Assembly (NCBI GenBank): GCA_030411725.1
Contig: MU839830.1
Coordinates: 1,674,001-1,738,000, forward strand
Direction of reading: 5' to 3'
DNA length: 64,000 bases
Source of the DNA: Echria macrotheca
Lineage: Eukaryota; Ascomycota; Sordariomycetes; Sordariales; Schizotheciaceae
This document shows, one piece after another, positions 43,156 to 52,788 of this stretch (positions are counted from its first letter, which is position 1; every line of letters begins with the position of its first letter). The notes below the pieces were generated by a model. That model did no database searches and was not told the origin of the DNA. It was given only the letters and a program-made list of their open reading frames with translations. Made by a program: the position numbers and the translations under genes.

Positions 43156-46100
43156 GATGGCGGCGGGAGGGCGAGTCTCGTCAGTCGAATGCTAGGAAGT
43201 CGGTGTTCTGGACCAGCAGCACCAACAACAATTCGTCGATGAGAAGCAGAACTGAGACCGAGTCCGATTCCGGGTGGTCGAGGGGAGGGAACGGGCAGGA
43301 GAGACAGGCATCATGGACAGGTGCGGAACGGGCATCTTCATTATTATAATCCTCGACACACAGGCGGAATGGAGCCGACAGGGGAGCGCCGTGTGCGCCG
43401 TGTGGGCACCACAGCTTGATTCGCCTCGACCAGGCCAGCAGTTGATGGACCCGGGCCTGGAGGATTCGCCGCAACTTTGCGATGGCCTGGCTCTGCGGAG
43501 GTCAAGACAGGGTCTGCCCGGGATTGCCACTTGCCCCTGTCCTGCTTGGGTGCCGTGCTTGAAGGCGGCCTAGCCCGTTGTGGCAGCTTGTCCGACCTGT
43601 CCCCCACACGATGCGAGACGCAGAACATCGCTGCTTTTACACAGCATCCTGTTGTCGCAAACCGCCATGGCAACCATCTGGTTCCGCATCATGTATATGA
43701 CCTTGTTTCCAGCACAGAACTTCTGTGGACGACCCGCTCAGAACCTCAAAGGGTTTCGTTTCTATGCGCACCATCTCGGTGGCTATGGTTGTGACGGTGA
43801 AATCATTCCTGCGCACACTCGTGGGCAGGTGATCTGATCGAGAAGTCTGCCCAGCCCAGTAGTCAGACCCTACGCCCAGAACGACGATGCGGGGAAAGTT
43901 GTGGAGGAATGGCATGTGCACACACCCAAGCGGCCTCGATCATCTTGCGATCGCCACATTTGACAGCTGTCCCCTCTTCTGGGGAGGTGGAGGTTACCAT
44001 CGCTGCTATCTTCGCCAGCGACCTTGGCAGTCTCGGCAACCTATCATGGCACCACATGAGATCACCTAGTACGACGAAGGAGTTGACATTTTGGCGTCTT
44101 TCCCGTGTAACAAGCTCGTCGCCGGTCTCTCGGCCGTGGTGTTTCTGGCCGTGGGCAAGTAATACGGGTTATCGACCGCGAAAAAGGGGTACCTCAGGAT
44201 TTGCCCGAAGGTTACCTCGCCCGCAGATTTCGAGGCTCGAAATACCAGCAACGAGATTACCGTTCAGGCGGAGGTGACAAGTCCACAACGGCCCAACTTG
44301 CCCGATCAGGGAGTGTCCGTCTCGTTCTTTGCGACCCGCCCATTTCCTGGGGAAGAGCCGCCAGGGTCGCATCCTGTTTTGCTCTAACCCCTGTCCCCTT
44401 GTCCAACTTCGGCCTCAACGCCTCGGCATCTCGTTCTCTTGGCGGGATAGCGATGGAGCATATGAAAATTTCAGGCAGGAGGGGGACCCAATTGCGGATA
44501 GAACGTTCGGGATGCGCCAACTATTGGACCAAGACCTGCGTATCCCACAAGTTCGCAGCGGCCAAGGACAGCCGCATGCGCACCATTTCCTGTCCTGGGT
44601 GAGGGGATGCGACCCCAAGGCGAACCAAGGACGGGAAGAGGGCGCGCATCTCGGGATTGTGCTTTTGACATGTGCTCGACGTATTGCAGCTGGGACTTCA
44701 GATGGCTGGTGATGGCGAACACCCCGCGCATGTGGTGTATACATGTTGTAGTGGATTGTACCAAGCTGAAGTCCGGTGGAGTAATTGGACAGGAGGTTGA
44801 GGAACAGAAAACCCAACAGAAAAACGACCATATGGTTCGTGCGTTGTGTTTTTGCGATGTTCAGATAAGATGTGGATCGGGAAATTTGAAACAGATCCAC
44901 AATTAAACAGAAAGCCACCATCTTGATGGCTTGCCGCTTGCTTGCCAACTCCCGTCTCCGCTGCATCCCCGTTTATTTTTACAAAAAGCCACACACCCAT
45001 TTGAAGTGTCTTGTAGACTTATTACTGGACATGCGAAGAGACATTGAGAATAAACTTCACACGAACAAGAGAGAAAGACAGGATCAATTGGCTCCCAGAC
45101 ATGCAGCAAACGGAAAGCTTCGGTTTGCCCCTCGACGCCCATTCGGGCCTTTCTAGTGGCCACCTGCTGTAATGAGAAGGGGGCCAACCCGATCCAATCA
45201 TCCCGCTCCCCAGAAACGTCGTCCCGTCTGAATGCACCGCCGATGCCCATTTTATTATTGAAAAGGAGGGACGGCAGCCATCAGCCTCGTGTCTAACTAC
45301 TACATTATTCATGGAAATATATATCTGGCTGTCGAATTGTATTGTTCAAACCGTTTCGCCTGAATTGAAGGGTGAAAAGGGTTGTTCAGCTCATCATGAC
45401 CACCTGACGAATTGGAGACCTCGGGTTTGCGAGGCTGTTGTGGTGTCTGTCTTGACTCTTTGAGGCCGCCCAATTTCTTGACCGTCTTCTTCAGCTCCTG
45501 ATGATCGGAGTTACCTCCTTCGTCGCCTTGACCGATGAGCGGGCGTAGAGACTCATGAGGATTGGCCTTGAGCTCACACGTACATCGTCACTGCCGGGTC
45601 CGGGAGACGCACACTGACCAGATCTGAACGGCTCTCTGACTCGTTAGATGACGAGGATATTACACTCCCGTTGTCTCTATCGTCGCTCCGAACGGTGCGT
45701 GTTTCGGTATGCTCTCGTTCCTCGGGGGCTGTTCTCTAGGGCTTTTCGACGTCGGTTCCACGAACACAAGTCGGAGACAGCGGCATCTTAATTCTCGTGC
45801 CATCTAGCTGCAGGTGCTATGTTCATCTCCGTAGATACCTAGCCGAGCGTCGTCTGATCTCAAGAAGATGAGCTGAGCTGGCTCCATGGCCTTCACATGA
45901 CATCAGTGCAGCCTTGCATGTACTACTCGTTGCAAACCTGGGGTACAGTCTACCGTTCAGCAGCGGTCCCTCTTCCCCTATGTCCAAGATGCATTAGCAC
46001 AAAAAAAATACCGTTGAACCGATCCAACTTGCAGATCTTGAAACGGCCATCGGCGCGACGTACGATCTGGCGATCCTAAACGCGACGCTATGCTAGTGAT

Positions 46101-46268
46101 AGGGTATGTGCAGCAGTCAAGCGCAAGCCCGCGCTTCGGCGTCCCGCCCGCATCGAGATACCATCTCGTCTCGGCACTTCAAATAGGGGACATCGCACAA
46201 AGAGCCCGGCATCCGTTCCGGTCAGTGCCGCCCCAGTCACCTCGACCCCAACCTCGTCACACCGACCG
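43156..46268. other. long intergenic region with possible cryptic minus-strand exons
   Basis: The left 2.1 kb (43156-45300) holds nothing I can identify. The right part (45309-46080, minus strand) shows several open stretches with protein-like composition, described separately. No transposon, terminal repeat or RNA gene was found. Confidence 0.4.
45309..45741 (-). pseudogene. possible cryptic gene or gene relic, unknown protein
   Basis: Two open minus-strand stretches look coding. The first, about 45741-45575, follows a CCCTAG acceptor-like site and encodes REHTETRTVRSDDRDNGSV and SSSSNESESRSDL. The second, 45587-45309, encodes ELKKTVKKLGGLKESRQTP and NSSGGHDELNNPFHP before a TGA. A GTGTGAGC donor-like site and an ATCATCAG acceptor lie between them. 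Neither stretch has its own start codon, which is why simple frame scans miss them. The composition (charged, Ser-rich, low in hydrophobics) fits a disordered C-terminal tail. I do not recognise a family. Chance is possible. Confidence 0.3.
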
Positions 46269-47945
46269 CTACAGCTTTGCTCGTGACACCCACAGGCCGT
46301 GCCTATCGAGGCCGGCACCTCCGTCAAAGATGTCTCGCTCGACCATCCTGCTGTTGATCTACCCAGTGATGTCAACTTCAACTCGCTTCGCAGCTGCTTC
46401 CAGGGCAAACTTACAAACCGCGGCCCCAGCTCCGAGACTTCCTTCACGCCAAGCAGCTTCATACAAGTCTCTATCTCGCCTTGGAGGACTGCCGTGCTGT
46501 TAGCCTGCCGCCGAAAACACTGAGAATTCCAAGCCAACTTACTCTCAAAAGTCCTGTCCACCCCCTTCCAGCCACCAGCACCCAACCCCCAGAGCGCGGC
46601 CCGCCCGACGCCCACGGCCTTCGCGCCCAGACACAGCGCCTTGACAACATCTGTCCCGCGTTTAATCCCTCCGTCTATCCACACATCAATGATACCAAAC
46701 ACCTCCGGACAGTACTTCCGAATCTCCAACAGCGTGTGAACAGCCGGCGGCGCCGTGTCGAGCGCCCGACCACCATGATTCGACAAGATAATAGCCTTGA
46801 TCGACCCGGGCTTCTTCCGCGCATACTGCGCCGCCAGGTAAGCGTCCTCGTGCGTCTGCACGCCCTTGAGCACGATGGGCAGATCCGTGTGCTCTGCCAG
46901 CCACGGCAGCGTAGTCTCCCATGTCAGATCGGCCGCGGTGCCGAAGAACAGCTGCTGCCCGACGCCACCACCGCCGGGCCGCTTCTCGGCCGTGCTCTTC
47001 TCGTTGCTCAGTGATTCGACGACCATCTGGCTCTCGAGATTGGCCTTCTCGTCGTGCTCCCGCTTTCCGGGCACCGGCGCGTCGAGCGTGAGCACGATGC
47101 ACTTGAAGTGGTCGCGCATCTTGTTGATACGCGCGAGCATGGCCTCGCTCTTGGCCCGCGTCGTCTGCACGTACAGCTGCCACCCAAAGACGGCCCCCGG
47201 CGCCGCGTCGGCGACGATCTGCTCGGGGGTTTGTGATGCGTTATTGGACACCAGCTGCATCGCGCCGAAGCGCGAGATGCCCCGGGCGATGCCGGCCTCG
47301 CCGTCCGGGTGGGCCAGGCGCGCCATGGCCGCCGGACAGACGTAGACCGGGGTGCCGACGCGGACGGTGCCGCCGAGGAGGCTCGTCGCCGTGGACACCG
47401 TGGTGCAGTCGACGAAGACGCGTGGGCGGAGCAGGATGGACCGGAAGACGGAGCCGTTGTAGTATTTGCTGATCAGATCGTCGGCGGCAGAGAAGTAGTA
47501 CGCCCAGCACTTCTTTGACACCTGCGTCTTGGCGACGGCTTCGATCTCGTCCAGGTTCAGGAGCGTGTGGAGCGGCGGCGGGGGCGCCTTCTGATCATCG
47601 GCAGTAGGCTTGGGTTCGATTCTTTCCGGCTTGAGCTTTTTGATGCCGGCCGGGTCGACCGTGCCGAGCTTGGCCTCCGGCTTGAGGTTCTCCTCGAGGG
47701 TCCCCGGAGGGTGGATCGGGTCGTACTCATCCGTCGCGTCTCGCCCAGCGAGCTGCAAGATGATTTTGGACCCACCGGGGTGGTGCGGCAGGAAATCGGT
47801 CACATCGTAGACATTGCCATACAGCACGACCCAGCAGCTGTCTGCGGACCGGTGTTTGGCGACTGTAGTCTGGTAAGCAGGTGATTGAAGCGTCTTCGAG
47901 TGGATGGAAGAACATGCCTTCATCTGCTGTAAACACCTTGGCCAT
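46269..47945 (-). CDS. cytochrome b2-like FMN-dependent alpha-hydroxyacid (L-lactate) dehydrogenase, probably peroxisomal
   Basis: Exons 47945-47918, 47862-46543, 46488-46415 and 46358-46269 give 503 aa. A cytochrome b5 domain (residues 1-80, heme motif FLPHHPGGSK) is followed by the FMN barrel with VCPAAMARLAHPDGE, LTLDAPVPGKRE, the catalytic LSNHGGRALDT and IDGGIKRGTDVVKALCLGAKAVGVGR split over its usual positions, and the terminal NSRMVERDIFDGGAGL. It would oxidise L-lactate or a related 2-hydroxyacid. Unlike yeast Cyb2 it has no mitochondrial presequence and ends in SRAKL, a peroxisomal PTS1-type tripeptide. Intron 1 is a GC-AG intron (G/GCATGT). The C terminus lies beyond an intron that an unspliced reading turns into a false 120-residue tail. 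Confidence 0.88.
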
Positions 47946-48900
47946 TGTGTAAATCGTTGGGAAGCGCCCGGCTTCACATAAAGACAAAGATGGGGGTTTG
48001 TCGCCGGCGAACGAGGAATCGGCGGTATTTGAGCCTCCGTCGTCGGGAGAGCCTTGTAAGGGATGGCGGGTTTTACCCCGGTCGCGGGGGTGCTCCAGCG
48101 GGGAAGCTGGGGGAGCTTTCAGTGGATCGGCCCCGATAATGACAGCCGACAGCGGCGGAATCTCGCTACAATGCCGGCCGAAAGTGTCCGGTGGATTTCC
48201 ATAAAGCGACTTCCATTCCGCATCCGGGGAGCCTGGAATACCTGTTGGTATCCTCCTAGTGGCACTCAGCTGGACATCGTCGATCGACAAGTCCTCAAGA
48301 CTGGGCATCCGAAGCCCAGAGATGCGCTGCGGTTGCGCGGACGGCGTTCAGCAAACGTCACACTGGCATTTCAGCACACATGGTGGTTCTTGGAATCTCG
48401 ATATAATTGCCTTCTAATTATTGCAGAGGATACACAAAGAAAGGCTATATTTATGTTTATCGGTATTCCCTTCCCGTCGCCGCTGATGATTCATCCCCCA
48501 CCTTTGCCGCAGTGACAGGGGACCGGGTCAGCCCCGCCCCCACCATGACGGTGAGTTGAGGACTTGAGGTGTCGGCTGGGCTGCTGCCTCGCCCAGCTGT
48601 CCATGGCAGGCGACCCTGATCAAACCGGTCAGGTACCATACACCACGAGCTGCCCGTCACCGCGCCTTTGGTTTTGTTTTCCGGTCGCAAAAGCACCAGG
48701 CGCAAAGGCTTGGATATGCTCTGAGAGTCGTTTATCGTCTTATCAGCTGGTGAACCGTTGATGCCGCGACCCCGCCGTCTTCCGTCCCTCCCTCGTTCGA
48801 AGACCGACGGACGACATCGACTTTCGTCCCTCGACATCATCGAGACCGTGAACCACACCCCCGAACTCGTCCCGTTCCCGCCCTCTCCCCTAAAACGACC
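47946..48900. promoter_or_regulatory. divergent promoter region of the dehydrogenase and the SGNH hydrolase
   Basis: About 950 bp between divergent start codons. It is pyrimidine-rich just before the plus-strand ATG (CCCGCCCTCTCCCC). No specific regulatory site or extra gene is supported. Confidence 0.5.
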
Positions 48901-49849
48901 ATGGCGATCCGGCCGAAACTCCGCGTCCTCTGCTTCGGCGACTCTCTAACGGCCGGCTACGCGTCCATGGGCATGGTTTACCACCCCTACAAGGACAAGC
49001 TCCAACAAATGCTCGAGATGGCCTTCCCGGACATGGACATTGCGACCATTGACGACGGCCAGCCCGGCGACACGGTGAAATTCGGGTTCCTGCCCCGGAT
49101 CCAGCGGCTATGTACGTCACCCTCCTCGATCCAGCGCTGCGTAGAAACCCCAAGAAGCTAACACCGGCTTTGTCGATACCCAGTCCCCCGCGGCAGAAAG
49201 AGCGAGGAGCTATACGACTGGACTATTGTCCTCGGGGGTACAAAGTACGCCCCTTTCCCTCTGCCCCTCTCCTCCAGCGCGCCCACTGACTTTCAACCCG
49301 CCAGCGACCTAGCATACAACCTCAAACCCGAAGACATCTTCGACAAGCTAAAAGAAATCTGGGACGTCCCCCTCCGACGAAAGAGCAAAGTGCTCGCCCT
49401 AACCGTCCCCGAAGTCGGCGTCGAAGAGGGCAGGGAACGGCGCGACGCGAGGAGGACAAGACTAAACGAGCTGATCATGGCATATAAACGAGAAGGCTAG
49501 TACGTACAATACAACGCTCCTTCCCCCTACTTTCCCAACTAAACATCACTTCGACAGCCACACATTCGACCTCGCCGCCGCGATCCCCTACTTCTCCATG
49601 TCCCCCGACGACAGGAAAAAGCACTGGGACGACGCGATCCACTTCACGCCCGCCGGCTACGACCTGATCGGAAAGGTCGTCGGCATGGCCCTGGTCAAGG
49701 TTCTCGAGAAGGAGAGGGCGAGGAATCCGCCGCCGACGAGGAAGCGGCGGCTCTTTCGGGACGACGACAAGGTCTTTGAGGAGGAGGTCGGCGATCCGAG
49801 TTCGCTCGAGGGCGGGTATGTTGTTGTCAGACTTAAGGACTTGGATTAG
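48901..49849 (+). CDS. SGNH/GDSL-type hydrolase
   Basis: Exons 48901-49111, 49184-49244, 49305-49499 and 49558-49849 give 252 aa. Block I is LCFGDSLTAGY (nucleophile Ser). A block II-like Gly lies in DDGQPGDTV. Block III GGTNDLAYN is assembled across an intron, and block V DAIHFTPAGYDLIG provides the Asp and His. This is a complete SGNH catalytic set without a signal peptide, so an intracellular esterase or lipase is expected; the substrate is unknown. The C terminus EEEVGDPSSLEGGYVVVRLKDLD ends at TAG (49847-49849). The same frame stays open for 89 more codons with repeats of the terminal motif, listed separately. The gene converges on CSN4. Confidence 0.85.
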
Positions 49850-50119
49850 TTGGGACGAACCGGTTCCTCACTGGTTGGTTTCGACCGAGAGGACTTTGAA
49901 TGGACGAAACAGGCCTTTGTTCTGGTCGGATGTGAGGACCTGGACGAACTGAACCAAAGCTTTTTTGTGGTTGGTAACGAAGACGTGGACTGGCCATTTA
50001 TCTCCGGTCATGTCGGCGCAGGGCTAGTCGGGAGTTGGGCGCATTGGGAAGACTACGGAACACGGCACGCATCGATATATGGGTATTCTACTTGTACTGG
50101 CTTTATTACTTTAGCGTAG
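49850..50119 (+). other. in-frame coding-like extension after the SGNH-hydrolase stop codon
   Basis: Directly after the TAG the frame runs 89 codons to another TAG at 50117. It contains SSLVGFDREDFEW, AFVLVGCEDLDE and SFFVVGNEDVDW, which repeat the hydrophobic-then-acidic motif YVVVRLKDLD found just before the stop. This suggests readthrough, a recent nonsense mutation, or an unrecognised intron that removes the stop. The remaining 109 bp to the CSN4 gene hold nothing visible. Confidence 0.5.
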
Positions 50120-50228
50120 CAGGCCTTGCCATGCTCTGAGACACCTTTAGCATGATGTCCAAAGCGTCTAACATCTCATAAGTCATGCAATGATAGCAGT
50201 AGTGTCTAGATAAACCACCCCCTGGAGC

Positions 50229-51536
50229 CTAGACGGCGATTTGTCGTGCCACAAACTCCGGGAACTCCGACTGTATGGCATCCGCGATCCGCTCTACCTC
50301 TTCGGCAACACCTTCCACGATGCCGTCCCATCTCCGAATCTCCTGGCCGACCACTACCTCAGCCCGGCCGCTGCCCTTCTCGCCTGATGCCTCGCTGTTC
50401 CCAAAATAGATAATCCGGTCCATCTGATCGATCGACCCCGACAGCCGCCCCTGCTCAATCATCTTGGCCGTTGTGTCCTCCGCCTTGTCACCATCGAGAC
50501 CCAGTAGCACGCCGAGGGCGTCGAAGCCGATGTTGTTGTACAGCCGGCTGACACCGAGGAGATTGTGCTCGACAACGGCCTTGGCCAGAACCGTCGAACC
50601 ATCCGATGTCGTAGCGAGCTGGTGCGGAGCAAGGCCCTGGGCGAACTTGTCCACCTCGGCCGGGGCGAGCAGCCGGTCGAGGAACATCTTTTCTAGGATT
50701 CCGTACTCCTCCAGACCGGCCGAGCGTTCATCCTTGTATAACCGGCCGAGCACACGGCTCCGGGGTGGCCCCGCCGGGGCCAGGATGGCGCACTTGATAG
50801 CCATGCCGAGTGTGTGCAGCCGCTCCTCCTCGGAGATGGCGGATGTGAAGCTGATGTCGTGGTAGCTCTGGGCGGCCGCCAGAAAATGACGCTTCGAGTC
50901 CTGGATACGGGCGACGCTGAGCTTGAAGTGCAGCTGCAGCTCGGGGTCGTCGACCGTGTGCATGACATTTTTCAGCTTATTGAGGAACGTCTCGGCTGCC
51001 GTACTATCGTCGACTTCGAGGTAGTTGCGCACGATGCGCACCCAGATCTGGGCCTTAGCCGCGTCGGGCACGCGCCGCTGCGAGCTGTCGAGTGGTATCT
51101 CGGCGAGCACCTTGGCGGCTTCGAGAAAGTCCTCGTTGGTCTCGTGCGCCGTCGCGATCATCTCCCGCAGCGCGGCCGACTGCTCGAGCAGCGACGACGA
51201 CAGCGAGCTGCTGCCGTTGATGGTTTCGAGTATGTTCTGGCCCACGAGGATCCAGAGGTCTGCGTGGCCCCGGAACACCATCGACTTGAGCGCGTCGATC
51301 AGGTGCGAGAGCGCCGTGCGCGTGAAGACGACGCCGGTGCCGGTGCCTTCGAATATGCTGTTGGCGATCTGCACCAGGTCGTCGGCCAGCGTTTCGAGCG
51401 ACGAGTAGGACCTGATGTCGTCGAGAATCCGCTTGTACGCTTCGGCGGGGTTCTCGTCCGCCGCCGCCGCCGCCAGCGCCTCGTCTAACCTCGCCGGCAT
51501 TGTGACTGTGATTGTGGTTCTCGGCGGCGTGGACAA
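50229..51536 (-). CDS. CSN4: COP9 signalosome subunit 4
   Basis: A single exon encodes 435 aa. The COP9 signalosome removes Nedd8 from cullins and controls fungal development and light responses. The protein is an all-helical repeat solenoid with the CSN4-typical segments LREMIATAHETNEDFLEAAKVLAEIPLD (seen in pieces), AQIWVRIVRNYLEVDDSTAAE, RHFLAAAQSYHDISF and YGILEKMFLDRLL. A C-terminal PCI/winged-helix part follows, with VEHNLLGVSRLYNNIGF, LGLDGDKAEDTTAKMI and GRLSGSIDQMDRIIYF. Length and order fit CSN4 better than Rpn5. The ATG at 51536 gives a Thr-rich dozen residues before MPARLDEAL, and translation could begin at 51500 instead. The last helix VERIADAIQ is the usual C-terminal bundle helix. 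Confidence 0.9.
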   Translation of the reverse strand: MSTPPRTTITVTMPARLDEALAAAAADENPAEAYKRILDDIRSYSSLETLADDLVQIANSIFEGTGTGVVFTRTALSHLIDALKSMVFRGHADLWILVGQNILETINGSSSLSSSLLEQSAALREMIATAHETNEDFLEAAKVLAEIPLDSSQRRVPDAAKAQIWVRIVRNYLEVDDSTAAETFLNKLKNVMHTVDDPELQLHFKLSVARIQDSKRHFLAAAQSYHDISFTSAISEEERLHTLGMAIKCAILAPAGPPRSRVLGRLYKDERSAGLEEYGILEKMFLDRLLAPAEVDKFAQGLAPHQLATTSDGSTVLAKAVVEHNLLGVSRLYNNIGFDALGVLLGLDGDKAEDTTAKMIEQGRLSGSIDQMDRIIYFGNSEASGEKGSGRAEVVVGQEIRRWDGIVEGVAEEVERIADAIQSEFPEFVARQIAV

Positions 51537-51884
51537 GCGTGTTGAGTGGGTGTAGACTCTTGGTGGTTCTAAAGGTTACGCGTTTCCAGTATTAAAGCTC
51601 CCTGTAAGGCGTCCAGCGCGAGGTCGAAGTGTCGAAGAGGAAGTGGTGAAACGGCTACAGGCGAAAGCTTTATGTAGTTGTATGGACAGTGACTGGTGGA
51701 GGTTGGTTGCAGCCTGCAGATTGTAGGGACCTTGTTGGTTGCAGAGGCAGGCGGGGTTTTGGCGGGGTTGACGACAGCTTCCCGCCTTGTCTTTCAGGAG
51801 GAGCTTGAGGTGGGGCAGCACGATCACAGCACAAGTTTCCAGGAGTTTGTTCATCCAACCACGACTCCAATTCGTTCTGCAAAG
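51537..51884. other. intergenic region upstream of CSN4
   Basis: About 350 bp, serving as the CSN4 promoter and the 3' flank of the WrbA-like gene. No feature is recognised. Confidence 0.5.
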
Positions 51885-52788
51885 CTAAAGAATAACACAT
51901 TTAACTGGTAATCCGCATGGTCCTTCCTTGGCCTCTTTCTCCTCCTTTTTCCCTGGCTCGGCAGGCTTAGCCTCCTCCTTTGGGGGTGTAGCGGTAGTAG
52001 CTCCCCCCTGGGCACCGTTGACAACAGCAGGCTCAGCAGTGCCTTCCCCCACACCGCATTAGCAACCTGGATTCAACGCCCCTTAAACTCTCGGCCGCCA
52101 GTTGTGATGTAATGTATTTACGCACCGACGTACTTGGCGACGAGCTTGTAGAACTCCTCGCCCTGGATGGTAGCAATCTCCTTCTCCTTCTCGCTGGGCT
52201 GGCGGCTGCCGTCGCCGGCGGCGAACGTGCCAGCACCCCATGGGCTGCCGCCGTGCACCTCGGACAGATCCGTCATCTGGCCAAAGGCCTTGGCATAGCC
52301 AAAGGGCACGTAGACGATGCCGTGGTGGGCGAAAGTGCTCATGGCGGCGAGAGCCGTCGACTCTTGGCCACCGCCCATGCTGGCTGTCGACACAAAGAGG
52401 CCGCCGAACTTGTGGTAGAAACCGCCCGTCGACCATTGCTTGCCCGTCTTGTCCCAGAAGGCCTTCCACTGCCCGGGGAAGTTGCCGTATCTCGTCGGGA
52501 TGCCGATGAGGAAGCCGTCGTAGCTCTCAAGCGTGGCGGGGTCCTCCAGCACCGGGATGTCGGTGGGCTTTGGCGGGGCGTACATCTTTGTGAGCACTTC
52601 CTGCGACAGCGTCTCGGGGATCTGGTAGAGGTCGGCGGTGCCGCCGGCCTTTTCGATACCGGCCTTCTCGGCCTCGGCGAGTTGCCTGATGTGGCCGTAC
52701 ATGGAGTACTAGTGACAATGTGTTAGTCGGCATCGAGCCAGTGGTAGACATGTCCACATACGAAAACGATGGCGATCTTGGGAGCCAT
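51885..52788 (-). CDS. WrbA/Pst2-type flavodoxin-like NAD(P)H:quinone oxidoreductase with a CaaX tail
   Basis: Exons 52788-52762, 52708-52126 and 52042-51885 give 255 aa. The flavodoxin-like fold opens with MAPKIAIVFYSMYGHIRQLA (FMN phosphate loop assembled across intron 1). FLIGIPTRYGNFPGQWKAFWD, FVSTASMGGGQE and the C-terminal GEEFYKLVAKYVG follow, as in WrbA, yeast Pst2/Ycp4 and allergen Alt a 7. These enzymes reduce quinones by two electrons with FMN. An unspliced reading would stop at VGA; the GTGCGT donor at 52125 instead joins a last exon of Ala/Glu/Lys-rich linker ending CGLPVKCVIL. CVIL is a CaaX box with Leu last, predicting geranylgeranylation, and a second upstream Cys could be palmitoylated. 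Membrane anchoring is therefore inferred. Confidence 0.85.

Noticed and set aside
44415..44966. 183-codon minus-strand open frame
   Set aside because: One hydrophobic stretch but otherwise random composition and no family resemblance.
46090..46413. Long C-terminal tail on the unspliced dehydrogenase frame
   Set aside because: A GTAAGT donor at 46414 and a TAG acceptor at 46359 restore the family C terminus NSRMVERDIFDGG; the tail is intronic and out-of-frame sequence.
47567..47884. Plus-strand open frames opposite the dehydrogenase
   Set aside because: They mirror the coding strand of a well-supported gene and have no features of their own.
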